Assembly: GCF_030764225.1 (NCBI RefSeq)
Contig: NZ_JASAXH010000003.1
Length of the DNA: 64,000 nucleotides
Origin: Phocoenobacter atlanticus
GTDB taxonomy: Bacteria > Pseudomonadota > Gammaproteobacteria > Enterobacterales > Pasteurellaceae
Reading direction: 5' to 3' (one strand)
Position numbers and translations under genes: made by a program. The notes beneath the pieces are model-generated. The model was given only the letters and a program-made list of their open reading frames with translations, was not told where the DNA came from and did no database searches. This document shows, piece after piece, positions 1 through 9,034 of this stretch (within the stretch, counting starts at the first letter, position 1; the number at the start of each line of letters is the position of its first letter).

Positions 1-1
1 A

Positions 2-724
2 TGGTTAGCAGAAAATGCTCAAAACGCTATAGCATTAGGCTCTCAAGGAATAGATCTTAATTGTGGTTGTCCCTCAAAAACGGTTAATGGCAGTATGGGT
101 GGCGCTTCATTATTAAAAGATCCAGAACTTATTTATCAAGCCACTAAGTCGATAAAAGAAGCTGTGGGTAAAGAAAATATCGTCTCCGTAAAAGTACGCT
201 TAGGATGGAATTCTTGTGAACAAGCCTTTGAAATTGCAGATGCAGTGCAACAAGGTGGAGCAAACGAAATTACTGTTCACGGACGTACCAAACAAGACGG
301 TTATAAAGCAGAAAAAATTAATTGGTTAGCCATTGGAGATATTCAACGGCGACTTAATATTCCTGTTATTGCTAATGGCGAGATCTGGGATCATCAATCT
401 GCAAAAAAATGCTATGAAATCACCGCTTGTCAACGATTAATGATTGGTCGTGGAGGGCTAAATACACCAAATTTAAGCAAAGTAATTAAATACAATGATG
501 AAAAATTAAATTGGCAAAAAGTATTAGAATTACTCTACTGCTATCTCAATATGGAAAATCCATTTGATTCTGGTTTTTATCACATTGCACGAATTAAACA
601 GTGGCTCAGATTTTTATTAAAAGAATACAAAGAGGCTCAGATTTTATTTGAACAAATCAAAATAGAACAAACCCCTCAAGGTATTAAAAAGCATATTGAG
701 AAAGCTCTATATTGTAAAACTTAG
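2..724 (+). CDS. dusC: tRNA-dihydrouridine(16) synthase DusC, 5' end cut by window edge
   Basis: DusC is an FMN enzyme that reduces uridine 16 in the tRNA D-loop. The frame is open from base 2, so the reading starts inside the gene and the ATG at 95 is internal. Visible family landmarks are the NCGCPSKTVNGS segment carrying the active-site cysteine, KVRLGW, the VHGRTKQDGY phosphate-binding region and IANGEIWD followed by MIGRGGLN. About 240 residues are present of roughly 310, so the N-terminal quarter is missing. The DusC-specific C-terminal helical part (HIARIKQWL) separates it from DusA and DusB. No frame damage is seen. Confidence 0.93.
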   Translation, partial: WLAENAQNAIALGSQGIDLNCGCPSKTVNGSMGGASLLKDPELIYQATKSIKEAVGKENIVSVKVRLGWNSCEQAFEIADAVQQGGANEITVHGRTKQDGYKAEKINWLAIGDIQRRLNIPVIANGEIWDHQSAKKCYEITACQRLMIGRGGLNTPNLSKVIKYNDEKLNWQKVLELLYCYLNMENPFDSGFYHIARIKQWLRFLLKEYKEAQILFEQIKIEQTPQGIKKHIEKALYCKT

Positions 725-730
725 TGATAA

Positions 731-835
731 TTCCCCCTCCCTAGCCCTCCCCCGCAAGCGGAGGAGGGAATAAAAAAACTCATCACAAAAAATCCCTCCC
801 TCCGCTTGCGGGGGGAGGCTAGGAGAGGGGGGAAT
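731..835. repeat. GC-rich dispersed inverted repeat, copy 1
   Basis: About 105 bp sit between the dusC stop and ruvC. The outer arms (731-762 and 801-834) are nearly perfect reverse complements of each other, rich in CCCTCC and containing CCGCAAGCGGA. The centre is an AT spacer with CTCATCACAAAAAA. The same element occurs at 11967-12070 with a few differences. It is strikingly GC-rich against the AT-rich background. It may act as a terminator or be a REP/MITE-type element; the function is inference. Confidence 0.85.
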
Positions 836-920
836 ACAAATTCCAAGTACGATCTTACCCTGTATTATGATAAGATATTGCATAATAAAAAATTAAACTG
901 AGAACACACATTCAAATATT

Positions 921-1499
921 ATGGCAATTATTTTAGGTATCGACCCTGGTTCTCGTGTTACTGGTTATGGTGTTATTCGCCAAACTGGACGACAGCTTGA
1001 ATATTTAGGCAGCGGTGCAATTCGCACTAAGGTGGAAGACCTCCCTACTCGTTTAAAACGCATTTATGCAGGCATAAGTGAAATTATCATTCAATTTCAA
1101 CCTGAAATGTTTGCCATCGAACAAATTTTTATGTCTAAAAATGCCGATTCAGCCCTTAAATTAGGGCAGGCTCGTGGCACAGCTATTGTGGCAGCGGTGA
1201 ATCACGATCTACCTGTTTTTGAATATGCGGCGCGTTTAGTAAAACAAACAGTGGTTGGAAGTGGTTCTGCGGATAAAGTTCAAGTACAAGATATGGTCAC
1301 TCGCATTCTAAAACTTTCTGCGACACCACAAGCCGATGCTGCTGATGCCCTTGCGATTGCCATTACTCACGCTCATTCTATTCAACACTCCTTAACGGTC
1401 GCAAAGCAAACCAAACAAAAAGTAGGAACGGAAAAAGAAGAAATTTTAGCCTTGATGAAAACCCGCTATTCACGTGGTCGCTTTCGGTTAAAAGGTTAG
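921..1499 (+). CDS. ruvC: Holliday junction endodeoxyribonuclease RuvC
   Basis: RuvC resolves Holliday junctions by symmetric nicking, together with RuvAB. The protein starts with the RNase-H-fold strand MAIILGIDPGSR, and the four catalytic acids can be placed at D8, E67, D139 and D142 (motifs GIDPG, FAIEQ, PQADAADAL). It has 192 residues, slightly longer than the roughly 173 of E. coli, because of a basic tail (KTRYSRGRFRLKG). ruvA and ruvB are not next to it. It is followed after 9 bp by yjjV, so the two are probably co-transcribed. No clear Shine-Dalgarno sequence precedes the ATG. Confidence 0.96.
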   Translation: MAIILGIDPGSRVTGYGVIRQTGRQLEYLGSGAIRTKVEDLPTRLKRIYAGISEIIIQFQPEMFAIEQIFMSKNADSALKLGQARGTAIVAAVNHDLPVFEYAARLVKQTVVGSGSADKVQVQDMVTRILKLSATPQADAADALAIAITHAHSIQHSLTVAKQTKQKVGTEKEEILALMKTRYSRGRFRLKG

Positions 1500-1508
1500 A
1501 AAAATAGA

Positions 1509-2288
1509 ATGCGATTTTTTGATACTCACGCTCATTTAGATTTATTAGCCTCAAAAACGCAACACCCACTGGCAGAGCTTATTCAAAACGCAAAAAATGC
1601 AGGCGTTCAAAAAATATTTATCCCAAGTATTTTTGCAAAAAGTTTTAAAAATGTGACCGCTTGTTGTGAGCAATTTCCACAACAGTTAGTCTATGGACTA
1701 GGACTACACCCTTATTTTATTGAACAACATCAACGTGCAGATTTAGATATATTAGCACAACAACTAACACAACTAGATCCCCAATGTGTCGCTATTGCTG
1801 AAATTGGTTTAGATAAACGCTTACCGCCTGAACTATGGCAAAAACAGTGTGATTTTTTCATTGCTCAACTTGAATTAGCTAAAAAGTTTCGTTTACCTGT
1901 TAGCTTACACAGTGTCAAAACACACAGCGAACTTTACCATTTTTTAAAGCAAGCACAATTGCCTAAACAAGGGGTTATTCACGCTTTTAATGGTAGCTAT
2001 CAACAAGCGAAACATTTTGTGAATTTAGGTTATAAAATTGGGGTAGGTGGCTCGATTACTTATCCTAGAGCAAATAAAACTCGTCAAGCCATTGCAAAAC
2101 TTCCCTTAGATTTTTTAGTATTAGAAACTGATAGTCCTGATATGCCCATTTATGGTTTACAAGGTGAAACTAATCGCCCTGAAAATATCGCTATTATTTT
2201 TAATACCTTGTGTGAATTAAGAAATGAAAAAGCAGAGGAAATTGCAGAAATTATCTGGAATACCAGTTGTGGTATTTTTTCTTTCTAA
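1509..2288 (+). CDS. yjjV: TatD-family metal-dependent hydrolase YjjV
   Basis: This is a TIM-barrel TatD-type hydrolase of the YjjV branch. The metal-binding DTHAHLD motif lies at residues 5-11. Further metal ligands are expected in IAEIGLD, LHS, and ETDSPDMP, which are all present. The 259-residue length is normal. The YjjV-type segment LGYKIGVGGSITYPRA separates it from TatD and YcfH. These proteins are putative deoxyribonucleases; the true substrate is not settled. It follows ruvC by 9 bp and ends just before a strong hairpin. Confidence 0.92.
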   Translation: MRFFDTHAHLDLLASKTQHPLAELIQNAKNAGVQKIFIPSIFAKSFKNVTACCEQFPQQLVYGLGLHPYFIEQHQRADLDILAQQLTQLDPQCVAIAEIGLDKRLPPELWQKQCDFFIAQLELAKKFRLPVSLHSVKTHSELYHFLKQAQLPKQGVIHAFNGSYQQAKHFVNLGYKIGVGGSITYPRANKTRQAIAKLPLDFLVLETDSPDMPIYGLQGETNRPENIAIIFNTLCELRNEKAEEIAEIIWNTSCGIFSF

Positions 2289-2293
2289 AAAGA

Positions 2294-2328
2294 AAAAGCC
2301 TATCTATATTAAAATAAATAGGCTTTTG
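2294..2328. terminator. bidirectional terminator between yjjV and the SulP gene
   Basis: The arms AAAAGCCTAT and ATAGGCTTTT surround an AT-rich loop. A/T runs on both sides allow it to serve both convergent genes. Confidence 0.85.
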
Positions 2329-2346
2329 ACTATAAATTAAATGATT

Positions 2347-3873
2347 TTAATCATCTAACATCACTTTATAAGTTGGATCTTCCATCACATTAACATCAAT
2401 CACACTTTCCGCATTTTTAATTAATGCTCGACAATCTGAACTTAAATGACGTAAATGTACTTTTTTACCTAGTTTTTTATAACGTTCAGTTAATTTATTC
2501 AAAGCTTCAATTGCTGACATATCAGCTACTCGACTATTTTTAAAATCAATCACCACTTCTTTAGGATCGCCCGTAACATTAAATTTTTCAATAAAAGTGG
2601 TGGTTGAAGCAAAGAATAATGGACCTGTGACTTCATAATAACGAATCGCTTTGTCGTCCACATATTTAAGTACTCGAATATGCTTTGCATTATCCCAAGC
2701 AAACACCAATGCAGCAATAATAACGCCCACCACAACGGCTAAAGCAAGATTATGCAACATAATAGTCACCAATGTCACCAATACCATTACTAAAATATCG
2801 GATTTAGGGAATTTAGTGAATACTCGCAAACTTGCCCATTCAAAAGTACCAATTGCAACCATAATCATTAACCCTGTTAATGCCGCCATTGGAACTTGTT
2901 CAATCAAACTACTTCCAAACATAACAAACATTAAGAGCATTATTGATGCCACAATACCTGAAATTCTCGCTCTTGCTCCGTTTGAAATATTGATCAGGCT
3001 TTGTCCAATCATTGCACAGCCCCCCATTCCTGAGAATAAGCCTGATAAAATATTTGCAGTACCTTGTGCAATTGCTTCTTTATTACTTTTACCGTGACTT
3101 TCTGTGATTTCATCAACGATATTTAAAGTTAATAAACTTTCAATCAATCCAACTCCTGCAACAATCGCCGCATAAGGGAAAATAACCGTTAAGGTTTCCC
3201 ACTCAAAAGGCACATTCGGAAGATGGAAGGGTGGAAATCCACCTTTAATTGATGCAATATCACCAACGGTTTTGGTATCTAAATTAAATAAAGCAACCAG
3301 ACCAAATACCACAAGAATAGAAGCTAAGGAAGCAGGTATAGCTTTAGTAAATTTTGGTAATAACCAAATAATTGCCATTGTTAATAGTACTAAGCCTAAA
3401 AAGACATATAACGGCGTACCTGTCAGCCAGTTACCTGCATCATCTTGAAATTGGGTAAGCTGTGCCATAAAAATCACTACAGCCAAACCATTTACAAAAC
3501 CAAAAATAACAGGGTGCGGAACAAGGCGAATTAACTTACCTAGTCGAAATGTACCTGCTAACACTTGCAAAATTCCCGCTAAAATAACGGTGGCAAAAAT
3601 ATATTCCACACCGTGAGTTTTAACTAATGCCACTAATACGACCGCAACCGCTCCTGTCGCCCCTGAAATCATACCCGGGCGACCACCTAGAATTGAGGTG
3701 ACTAATCCCATCATAAAGGCAGCATAAAGCCCTGTTAATGGCGACAATCCTGCAATTAAAGCAAAAGCAACGGCTTCTGGCACTAATGCTAACGCAACGG
3801 TTATCCCTGATAATACTTCTGTTTTATAATCAATCTGACCATTTTGATTGAATAAATTTATCACTTTTTTCAT
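2347..3873 (-). CDS. SulP-family anion transporter with C-terminal STAS domain
   Basis: This is an inner-membrane SulP (SLC26-like) transporter of 508 residues. The N-terminal part shows the SulP pattern of hydrophobic helices with VALALVPEAVAFALIAGL and the GLYAAF segment. The last ~100 residues form a STAS domain (VVIDFKNSRVADMSAIEALNKL), including the DMSA region equivalent to the anti-sigma-antagonist phosphorylation loop. Family members move sulfate, bicarbonate or dicarboxylates; the sequence alone does not decide the substrate. It stands as a single gene, convergent with yjjV. The start has no strong ribosome site but matches the family N-terminus. Confidence 0.9.
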   Translation of the reverse strand: MKKVINLFNQNGQIDYKTEVLSGITVALALVPEAVAFALIAGLSPLTGLYAAFMMGLVTSILGGRPGMISGATGAVAVVLVALVKTHGVEYIFATVILAGILQVLAGTFRLGKLIRLVPHPVIFGFVNGLAVVIFMAQLTQFQDDAGNWLTGTPLYVFLGLVLLTMAIIWLLPKFTKAIPASLASILVVFGLVALFNLDTKTVGDIASIKGGFPPFHLPNVPFEWETLTVIFPYAAIVAGVGLIESLLTLNIVDEITESHGKSNKEAIAQGTANILSGLFSGMGGCAMIGQSLINISNGARARISGIVASIMLLMFVMFGSSLIEQVPMAALTGLMIMVAIGTFEWASLRVFTKFPKSDILVMVLVTLVTIMLHNLALAVVVGVIIAALVFAWDNAKHIRVLKYVDDKAIRYYEVTGPLFFASTTTFIEKFNVTGDPKEVVIDFKNSRVADMSAIEALNKLTERYKKLGKKVHLRHLSSDCRALIKNAESVIDVNVMEDPTYKVMLDD

Positions 3874-3994
3874 TTAACTCTCATTTATTTAATGTATATT
3901 CTATTTATTGCAAAGGGGCGAAACTATACGCCATTTTACACGACATTTCAATAAAGTGGATAAAGTATGTACAAAATTATTTATTCTAAATGAT

Positions 3995-4885
3995 CTATTT
4001 TTCTTTGTTTGCTACACTCAATGTCATAGCTTTAGGGTTAAAGTCTTTCATCAATGAGAAACCAAAGACCTTTTTACCTAAATCTTTTAAACTTGCTCCA
4101 ATATGATAAACCTCTTCATCATCAATAATTAAAAATCTATCGTGAAATTGTTTATTTATTTTTACTGTTATTTTTTTATATTGTTGATTATATTTTTCTA
4201 AATCTAATGCTAATGTTTTGGTGATACGTTGAGTATAGATAACCACTTCAACATTTTGATTTTTATGAAAAAAAGTGAGGGTTTTATCATCAATATAATT
4301 ATCAATTAAAACAATGTTATTTTTTGCAGAGCGAATTAAATCTGAAACAAAATTATAAGCATCAAATATTTGTCCATTAAAGAAAATACCCTGTTTTTGA
4401 ATATCTTTTTTATTCTCTAAAGCTTGAAAAATTTTATCTATATTGGTATCAGTGACTAATTGATGTCGTTCTAATGTTTCCAACCGTTGAAAAATGGACG
4501 CATTTTGCAAAATAAATTTTCTCATTTCTACAAATGCTCACATTATTTTTATATTCACTTCAATGGCAATTTTATTTGTTAAGACCCCTGATAGACTTGC
4601 TACTCCTTGTTCTGTAAAAACATAGGGAAGACTTCCTCCTAAATGTTTTTTTGATGGTATCGCATTTTGCGATACCATATATTCAACCTTTTCATTAGTC
4701 AGCTGAAACATAAAATCATCAGGAAATCGCGCAATATTTCTCTTAACCTGCTCCCTTAATCGTATGTTTTTCACTCCATATAAAATTGCCAAATCTTTAT
4801 CTAACATTACTTGTCTATTTCTTATGGTGTAAATTTTTGTCCTAATATCTAAATGCGTTAAACTTTCCAATTCCATATTTTTCAA
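3995..4885 (-). pseudogene. ORF6N-domain gene interrupted by one in-frame TGA
   Basis: Two open frames, 4885-4538 and 4525-3995, lie in the same reading frame and are separated only by one TGA (complement of 4535-4537). The first part is an ORF6N/KilA-N-type DNA-binding domain (TKIYTIRNRQVMLDKDLA, RFPDDFMFQL, FTEQGVASLS). Reading through gives KIM-stop-AFVEMRKF, where relatives commonly carry a residue and run on. The second part is the usual C-terminal domain with IFDAYNFVSDLI and the phospholipase-D-like HDRFLIID. A single C-to-T change of CGA (Arg) would explain it. The C-terminal half has no obvious ribosome site of its own. Such genes are often phage- or island-borne; here it lies alone between core genes. 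Confidence 0.85.
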
Positions 4886-5040
4886 TCCAAATAAGCGGTA
4901 TGATTTTGCTATTTTCTTACAAATACTAAAATATGCTGGAATTAAATGTTAATTTTGCGATAAGAATCGAAAAATCAGAAATATTGTTCAAGTATTATTT
5001 CCTACAGAACTAAGTAAAATCATATCATTTTACTCCATAC

Positions 5041-5093
5041 CAAGCGGTCACTTGTAAATAATAATTTGCAAAAAATTAACAAAATCGTACCGC
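5041..5093. other. Apl-type uptake signal with a second, divergent core
   Basis: CAAGCGGTCA is followed by an AT-rich tract with ATTTGCAAAAAA and then the inverted core TACCGCT. It sits in the 274-bp gene-free stretch between the ORF6N pseudogene and prlC, in which I see no other feature apart from the prlC ribosome site. Confidence 0.7.
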
Positions 5094-5159
5094 TACCTCT
5101 TGATATTTATTCTCATTACCCTAATCTATGAAGTACTTTCGACAAAATAAGGAACAAGA

Positions 5160-7190
5160 ATGTCAAATCCACTTTTACAGAATACTGAATTACCTCAGTT
5201 TTCAAAAATTAAAGCAGAACATATCAAACCTGCGATTGAGCAACTAATCAAAGATTGTCGTGAAACCGTTGAGCAAGTGGCTCAAATTGAGAATCCAACT
5301 TGGGATAGTTTTTATATGCCGTTGTCAGAAACAGGGGATAAATTAAGTCGTGCGTGGTCGCCTGTTGGACACTTGAATTCTGTTAAAAATAGCCCAGAAT
5401 GGCGTGAAGCCTATGAATCTTGCTTGCCGTTATTATCAGAATACAGCACTTGGGCAGGGCAACATCAAGGGCTATATCAAGGTTATTTAAAATTAAAACA
5501 AAGCTCTGAATTTGCCAATTATTCTGTCGCACAACAAAAAGCGATTAACGATAGCTTACGTGATTTTGAATTATCAGGGATTGCTTTATCGCCTGAAAAA
5601 CAAAAACGTTATGGCGAAATTTCAGCTCGTTTATCAGAACTTGGCTCGCAATTTAGCAACAATGTGCTTGATGCAACAATGGGCTGGGATATTATCATTG
5701 AAGATGAAAGCGAGCTAAAAGGCTTGCCTGAATCGGCGTTAGAGGCAGCAAAAGCGTCAGCACAGAGCAAAGAGAAATCGGGCTATCGCTTTACTCTTGA
5801 ATTCCCAAGCTATTTGCCAGTAATGACCTATTGTGAAAACAGTGAATTACGCAAAACAATGTATGAAGCCTTTGCAACTCGTGCGTCGGATCAAGGTGTG
5901 AATGCAGGCAAATGGGATAACTCAGCAAATATCGATGAAAAATTAAAATTACGTTTAGAACTTGCACAATTATTAGGTTTTAATAATTATGCGGAACTTT
6001 CACTGGCAACAAAAATGGCAGAAAGCCCAAAACAAGTGACTGATTTCTTAGAAGATTTAGCGACTCGTTCAAAAGCACAGGGCGAGAAAGAGCTACAAGA
6101 ACTTTATCAATTTGTTGAAAAAGAGTTTGGTATCACGGAATTAAATGTGTGGGATATTGCGTTTTACAGCGAGAAACAAAAGCAAGCCCTTTACTCGATC
6201 AACGATGAAGAATTACGTCCTTATTTCCCTGAACAGCGTGTGATTTCAGGTTTATTTGAGTTAATGAAACGCCTGTTTAATTTACGCATTAAAAAACAAC
6301 AAGGCGTTGATGTTTGGCACGATGACGTACAATTTTACAAAATCTTTGATAAAAATGACCGCTTATGTGGTTCGTTTTATTTAGATTTATACGCTCGTGA
6401 AAACAAGCGTGGCGGTGCGTGGATGGACGATTGCGTCAATCAACGTCGCTTAGCCAATGGCGAACTACAAAAACCAGTGGCGTATTTAACTTGTAACTTC
6501 AACAAACCAATAGGCGATAAACCTGCCTTATTTACTCACGATGAAGTAACAACTTTATTCCACGAATTCGGACACGGCATTCATCATATGCTGACTCAAA
6601 TTGATGTTGGCGATGTGGCAGGCATTAACGGAGTGCCTTGGGACGCAGTGGAATTACCAAGCCAATTCTTAGAAAACTGGTGTTGGGAAGAAGAAGCCCT
6701 TGCCTTTATTTCAGGGCATTACGAAACGGGCGAGCCATTACCAAAAGAAAAATTAACCCAATTATTAAAAGCGAAAAATTTCCAAGCGGCGATGTTTGTA
6801 CTTCGTCAATTAGAATTTGGATTATTTGATTTCCGCTTACATTTAAGCGAGCCAAGAGAAAATATCGTGTTAGATACACTGCATAAAGTAAAAGATGAAG
6901 TATCTGTGATAAAAGCACCAAAATGGAATCGTTTCCCACATAGTTTCAGCCATATTTTTGCTGGTGGTTATGCGGCGGGTTATTACAGCTATTTATGGGC
7001 AGAAGTGCTTTCTGCTGACGCATTCTCTCGCTTTGAAGAAGAAGGTATTTTCAATCAACAAACAGGGCAATCTTTCTTAGACAATATTTTAAGTCGTGGC
7101 GGAAGTGAAGAACCAATGGTGTTATTTGAGCGTTTTAGAGGACGTAAACCAACCTTAGATGCGTTATTGCGTCATAAAGGAATAGCATAA
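5160..7190 (+). CDS. prlC: oligopeptidase A (M3 zinc metallopeptidase)
   Basis: PrlC is a cytosolic zinc peptidase that degrades oligopeptides, including cleaved signal peptides. The HEFGH zinc motif is at residues 468-472, in the context TLFHEFGHGIHHML, and the third ligand region follows in ELPSQFLENW. The 676-residue length agrees with the family's ~680. A good ribosome site (AAGGAACAAG) precedes the ATG. It is a single-gene unit closed by a strong hairpin terminator. Codon use and composition match the core genes around it. Confidence 0.96.
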   Translation: MSNPLLQNTELPQFSKIKAEHIKPAIEQLIKDCRETVEQVAQIENPTWDSFYMPLSETGDKLSRAWSPVGHLNSVKNSPEWREAYESCLPLLSEYSTWAGQHQGLYQGYLKLKQSSEFANYSVAQQKAINDSLRDFELSGIALSPEKQKRYGEISARLSELGSQFSNNVLDATMGWDIIIEDESELKGLPESALEAAKASAQSKEKSGYRFTLEFPSYLPVMTYCENSELRKTMYEAFATRASDQGVNAGKWDNSANIDEKLKLRLELAQLLGFNNYAELSLATKMAESPKQVTDFLEDLATRSKAQGEKELQELYQFVEKEFGITELNVWDIAFYSEKQKQALYSINDEELRPYFPEQRVISGLFELMKRLFNLRIKKQQGVDVWHDDVQFYKIFDKNDRLCGSFYLDLYARENKRGGAWMDDCVNQRRLANGELQKPVAYLTCNFNKPIGDKPALFTHDEVTTLFHEFGHGIHHMLTQIDVGDVAGINGVPWDAVELPSQFLENWCWEEEALAFISGHYETGEPLPKEKLTQLLKAKNFQAAMFVLRQLEFGLFDFRLHLSEPRENIVLDTLHKVKDEVSVIKAPKWNRFPHSFSHIFAGGYAAGYYSYLWAEVLSADAFSRFEEEGIFNQQTGQSFLDNILSRGGSEEPMVLFERFRGRKPTLDALLRHKGIA

Positions 7191-7202
7191 CAACAGAGTA
7201 AG

Positions 7203-7234
7203 CCTAGAAGTTAAGTATAACTTCTAGGTTTTTA
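7203..7234 (+). terminator. prlC rho-independent terminator
   Basis: An 11-bp perfect stem (CCTAGAAGTTA / TAACTTCTAGG) with a four-base loop is followed directly by a T run. Confidence 0.92.
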
Positions 7235-7360
7235 TTGCAATATTAACCCCTGATTATCTAAAATAGCGGTATGATTATATAGATAATTTACAAATTGTGT
7301 AATTTACAAACAAAATATGAGCTCACTCTAAACAATTATCTTATTTTTTGTTTTTTCTAC

Positions 7361-7389
7361 TTGCGAAAAAGAGAATGTGTTTCTATAAT
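7361..7389 (+). promoter_or_regulatory. sigma-70 promoter of tRNA-Leu
   Basis: TTGCGA is separated by exactly 17 bp from a perfect TATAAT, about 18 bp upstream of the tRNA 5' end. Confidence 0.8.
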
Positions 7390-7406
7390 TAGCAAGTTTT
7401 CACACT

Positions 7407-7492
7407 GCCTGGGTGGCGAAATTGGTAGACGCAGCGGATTCAAAATCCGCCGATGAATAATCGTGTCGGTTCGAGTCCGACCCTAGGCACCA
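7407..7492 (+). tRNA. tRNA-Leu (anticodon CAA)
   Basis: The 86-nt cloverleaf starts GCCTGGG and ends with an encoded CCA. The acceptor arm pairs with CCTAGGC, allowing one G-U. The anticodon loop TTCAAAA lies between GCGGA and TCCGC. There is a long variable arm, typical of leucine tRNAs, and a T-loop GGTTCGAGTCC. The integrase remnant begins about 230 bp downstream, so this tRNA is the likely attachment site of the decayed element. Confidence 0.96.
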
Positions 7493-7504
7493 TCTACTTA
7501 TTTA

Positions 7505-7531
7505 TTCTCTTTTATTTTCTTTCATTCTCTT
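7505..7531. repeat. pyrimidine-rich repeat just after tRNA-Leu
   Basis: Two 15-mers, TTCTCTTTTATTTTC and TTCTTTCATTCTCTT, lie here. Both recur exactly at 9458-9480, and a looser version lies near 7580. They may be integrase arm-type sites; this is inference from position. Confidence 0.5.
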
Positions 7532-7625
7532 ACACAAAACCATCGATACAACAGGCTTTAACGCACTTTTATATTTTATTCTCTTTCATATTCTTACGCA
7601 ATAATACGTTTACAGCCACAGATTT

Positions 7626-7696
7626 TAGGCATACACCTAGGCATACAGAACAAGAAAAAACAGTATTTCTTAAAAAAATTAAAAACGGTATGCCTA
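7626..7696. repeat. three TAGGCATAC iterons upstream of the integrase remnant
   Basis: The 9-mer TAGGCATAC occurs at 7626 and 7638, a 12-bp period, and in inverted form at 7688-7696. The array ends about 30 bp before the integrase start codon. Its place suggests binding sites for the integrase or its regulator. It lies within the 232-bp stretch after tRNA-Leu, in which I see no gene. Confidence 0.6.
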
Positions 7697-7724
7697 AAAA
7701 TATTAGACAGATTACTAAAACATT

Positions 7725-8470
7725 ATGGCAAGAATAACAAAACCGCTTACTAATACCGAAGTAGAAAGAGCCAAAACTAAGGATTATTCTTTATATGACG
7801 GCAATGGGCTAACAATACTCATTAGACCGAATGGGGCGAAATTGTGGCGTTTTCGCTATACTAGACCATTTTCAACCAAAAGGGCTTTAATAGGCTTAGG
7901 GCAATATCCAGCCGTTACCCTAGCACAAGCAAGAAAAATTTGAAACATTACTCCATTATATCTTGCTAAATGAGATTATGAAATTTGCTCTTAATTATGG
8001 CATTTTAGAATTTAATAAATGTGGAATGGGCTGAAATTGATTTTAAAAATAAGTTATGGACTATTCCAGCCGAAAAGATGAAAGGGGGCAAGAAATCGCA
8101 TACTGTACCGCTTTCAACCCAAGCCTTAAACGTTTTGGAAGTAATGAAAGAAATATCTAACTATAGCCGTTATATATTCCCCTTTAATGATAAGCAACCA
8201 AATAGACCAATGAATAAAGAAACCGTTAATAATGCTATACACTCAATGGGATACGGTGGCAAGCTCGTCGCACACGGTTTACGCTCTATTGCTAGCACTT
8301 ACCTTAATGAAACCTTTTTAGAACAATACGACGTTATAGAGGCGTGTTTATCACACGAAATAAGCAACGCAGTAAGAAAGGCTTACAACCGTTCAAATTA
8401 TTTAGAACAAAGAAAGCCAATAATGCAGTGTTGGGGCGATTATGTAGAAAGTTGCTCAACAGGATTATAA
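7725..8470 (+). pseudogene. decayed P4-type tyrosine integrase
   Basis: The first piece (7725-7943, 72 residues) is an arm-type DNA-binding domain of P4-like integrases (LYDGNGLTILIRPNGAKLWRFRY, ending in QARK). It stops at TGA. A fragment in the next frame (7942-8033) reads NEIMKFALNYGILEF, which is core-binding-domain sequence. The catalytic part resumes in a third frame at about 8021 with WAEIDF and carries HGLRS, the second half of the active site, and the tyrosine region AYNRSNYLEQR. Most of the core domain and the first catalytic arginine are gone. At least two frame breaks and an internal deletion make it non-functional. Confidence 0.88.
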
Positions 8471-8582
8471 GCAGTCAGTTTTCTTTTAATATTTACCAAC
8501 CACCAAACACAGTATATACACCATAAAGGCATAATCTACAAACAAGGGGTATCAGCCAATGTGTACAACCTGTAATGTACAG

Positions 8583-8605
8583 AACGCAATTTTGCGTTTT
8601 GTTTT
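8583..8605 (+). terminator. weak terminator-like hairpin before higBA
   Basis: A short stem AACGCAA / TTGCGTT is followed by TGTTTT. The 227-bp stretch between the integrase remnant and higB otherwise holds only the higBA promoter region. Confidence 0.45.
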
Positions 8606-8647
8606 AAATATAATCAGTTACATAATAAAATAAGTTTATTTGAACCA

Positions 8648-8681
8648 TTGCACAGTGCTACGTTGCAAGATATACTATCTT
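8648..8681 (+). promoter_or_regulatory. higBA promoter with palindromic operator over the -10
   Basis: TTGCAC is followed after exactly 17 bp by TATACT (8671-8676). The -10 lies inside a perfect palindrome AAGATATACTATCTT (8667-8681). Autorepression by the antitoxin at such a site is normal for toxin-antitoxin operons; binding here is inferred. Confidence 0.7.
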
Positions 8682-8709
8682 AAAAAATATTTAAGGGTTG
8701 GGTTCATCA

Positions 8710-9024
8710 GTGGATATAATTCAAAATTTAACAAACACAACTTTTAAGGATAAGTGGCTCTTTGAGTTTTTTCAATATGGAACAAAACATAAAAAGATAC
8801 CCACTAACCTAGAAAAGGTATTGCTTAGAAAATTAGATATTTTGGATAATGCCAAAGATGAAAGGGATTTAATTAGTCCACCAAGCAATAACTTTGAGAA
8901 GCTAGAGCCTAAACAGAAAAATTATTACTCTATTAGAGTGAATAAACAGTATAGGCTAGTGTTTCATTATGAGAATAATCAAATTAATGATCTATTTTTA
9001 GATGACCATTCATACAAAATTTAA
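8710..9024 (+). CDS. higB: HigB/RelE-family mRNA interferase toxin
   Basis: This is a small toxin of the HigB branch of the RelE superfamily, which cleaves mRNA on the ribosome. The C-terminal pattern YYSIRVNKQYRLVFHYENN, with the conserved arginines, is diagnostic, as is the arrangement toxin first and antitoxin second. I place the start at the GTG at 8710 because the alternative TTG at 8698 touches the AAGGG and leaves no spacing; neither start is ideal. It has 104 residues by this choice. It is followed after 10 bp by higA. It lies inside the element remnant after tRNA-Leu. Confidence 0.82.
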   Translation: MDIIQNLTNTTFKDKWLFEFFQYGTKHKKIPTNLEKVLLRKLDILDNAKDERDLISPPSNNFEKLEPKQKNYYSIRVNKQYRLVFHYENNQINDLFLDDHSYKI

Positions 9025-9034
9025 GGGGTAAACA

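Noticed and set aside
4535..4537. TGA in the ORF6N gene as a selenocysteine or recoding site
   Set aside because: Relatives do not carry cysteine there and I see no SECIS-like stem in the right place; a plain CGA-to-TGA mutation is simpler.
7638..7646. CCTAGGCA after tRNA-Leu as the second attachment-site copy
   Set aside because: It shares only eight bases with the tRNA 3' end and is better explained as part of the TAGGCATAC iterons.
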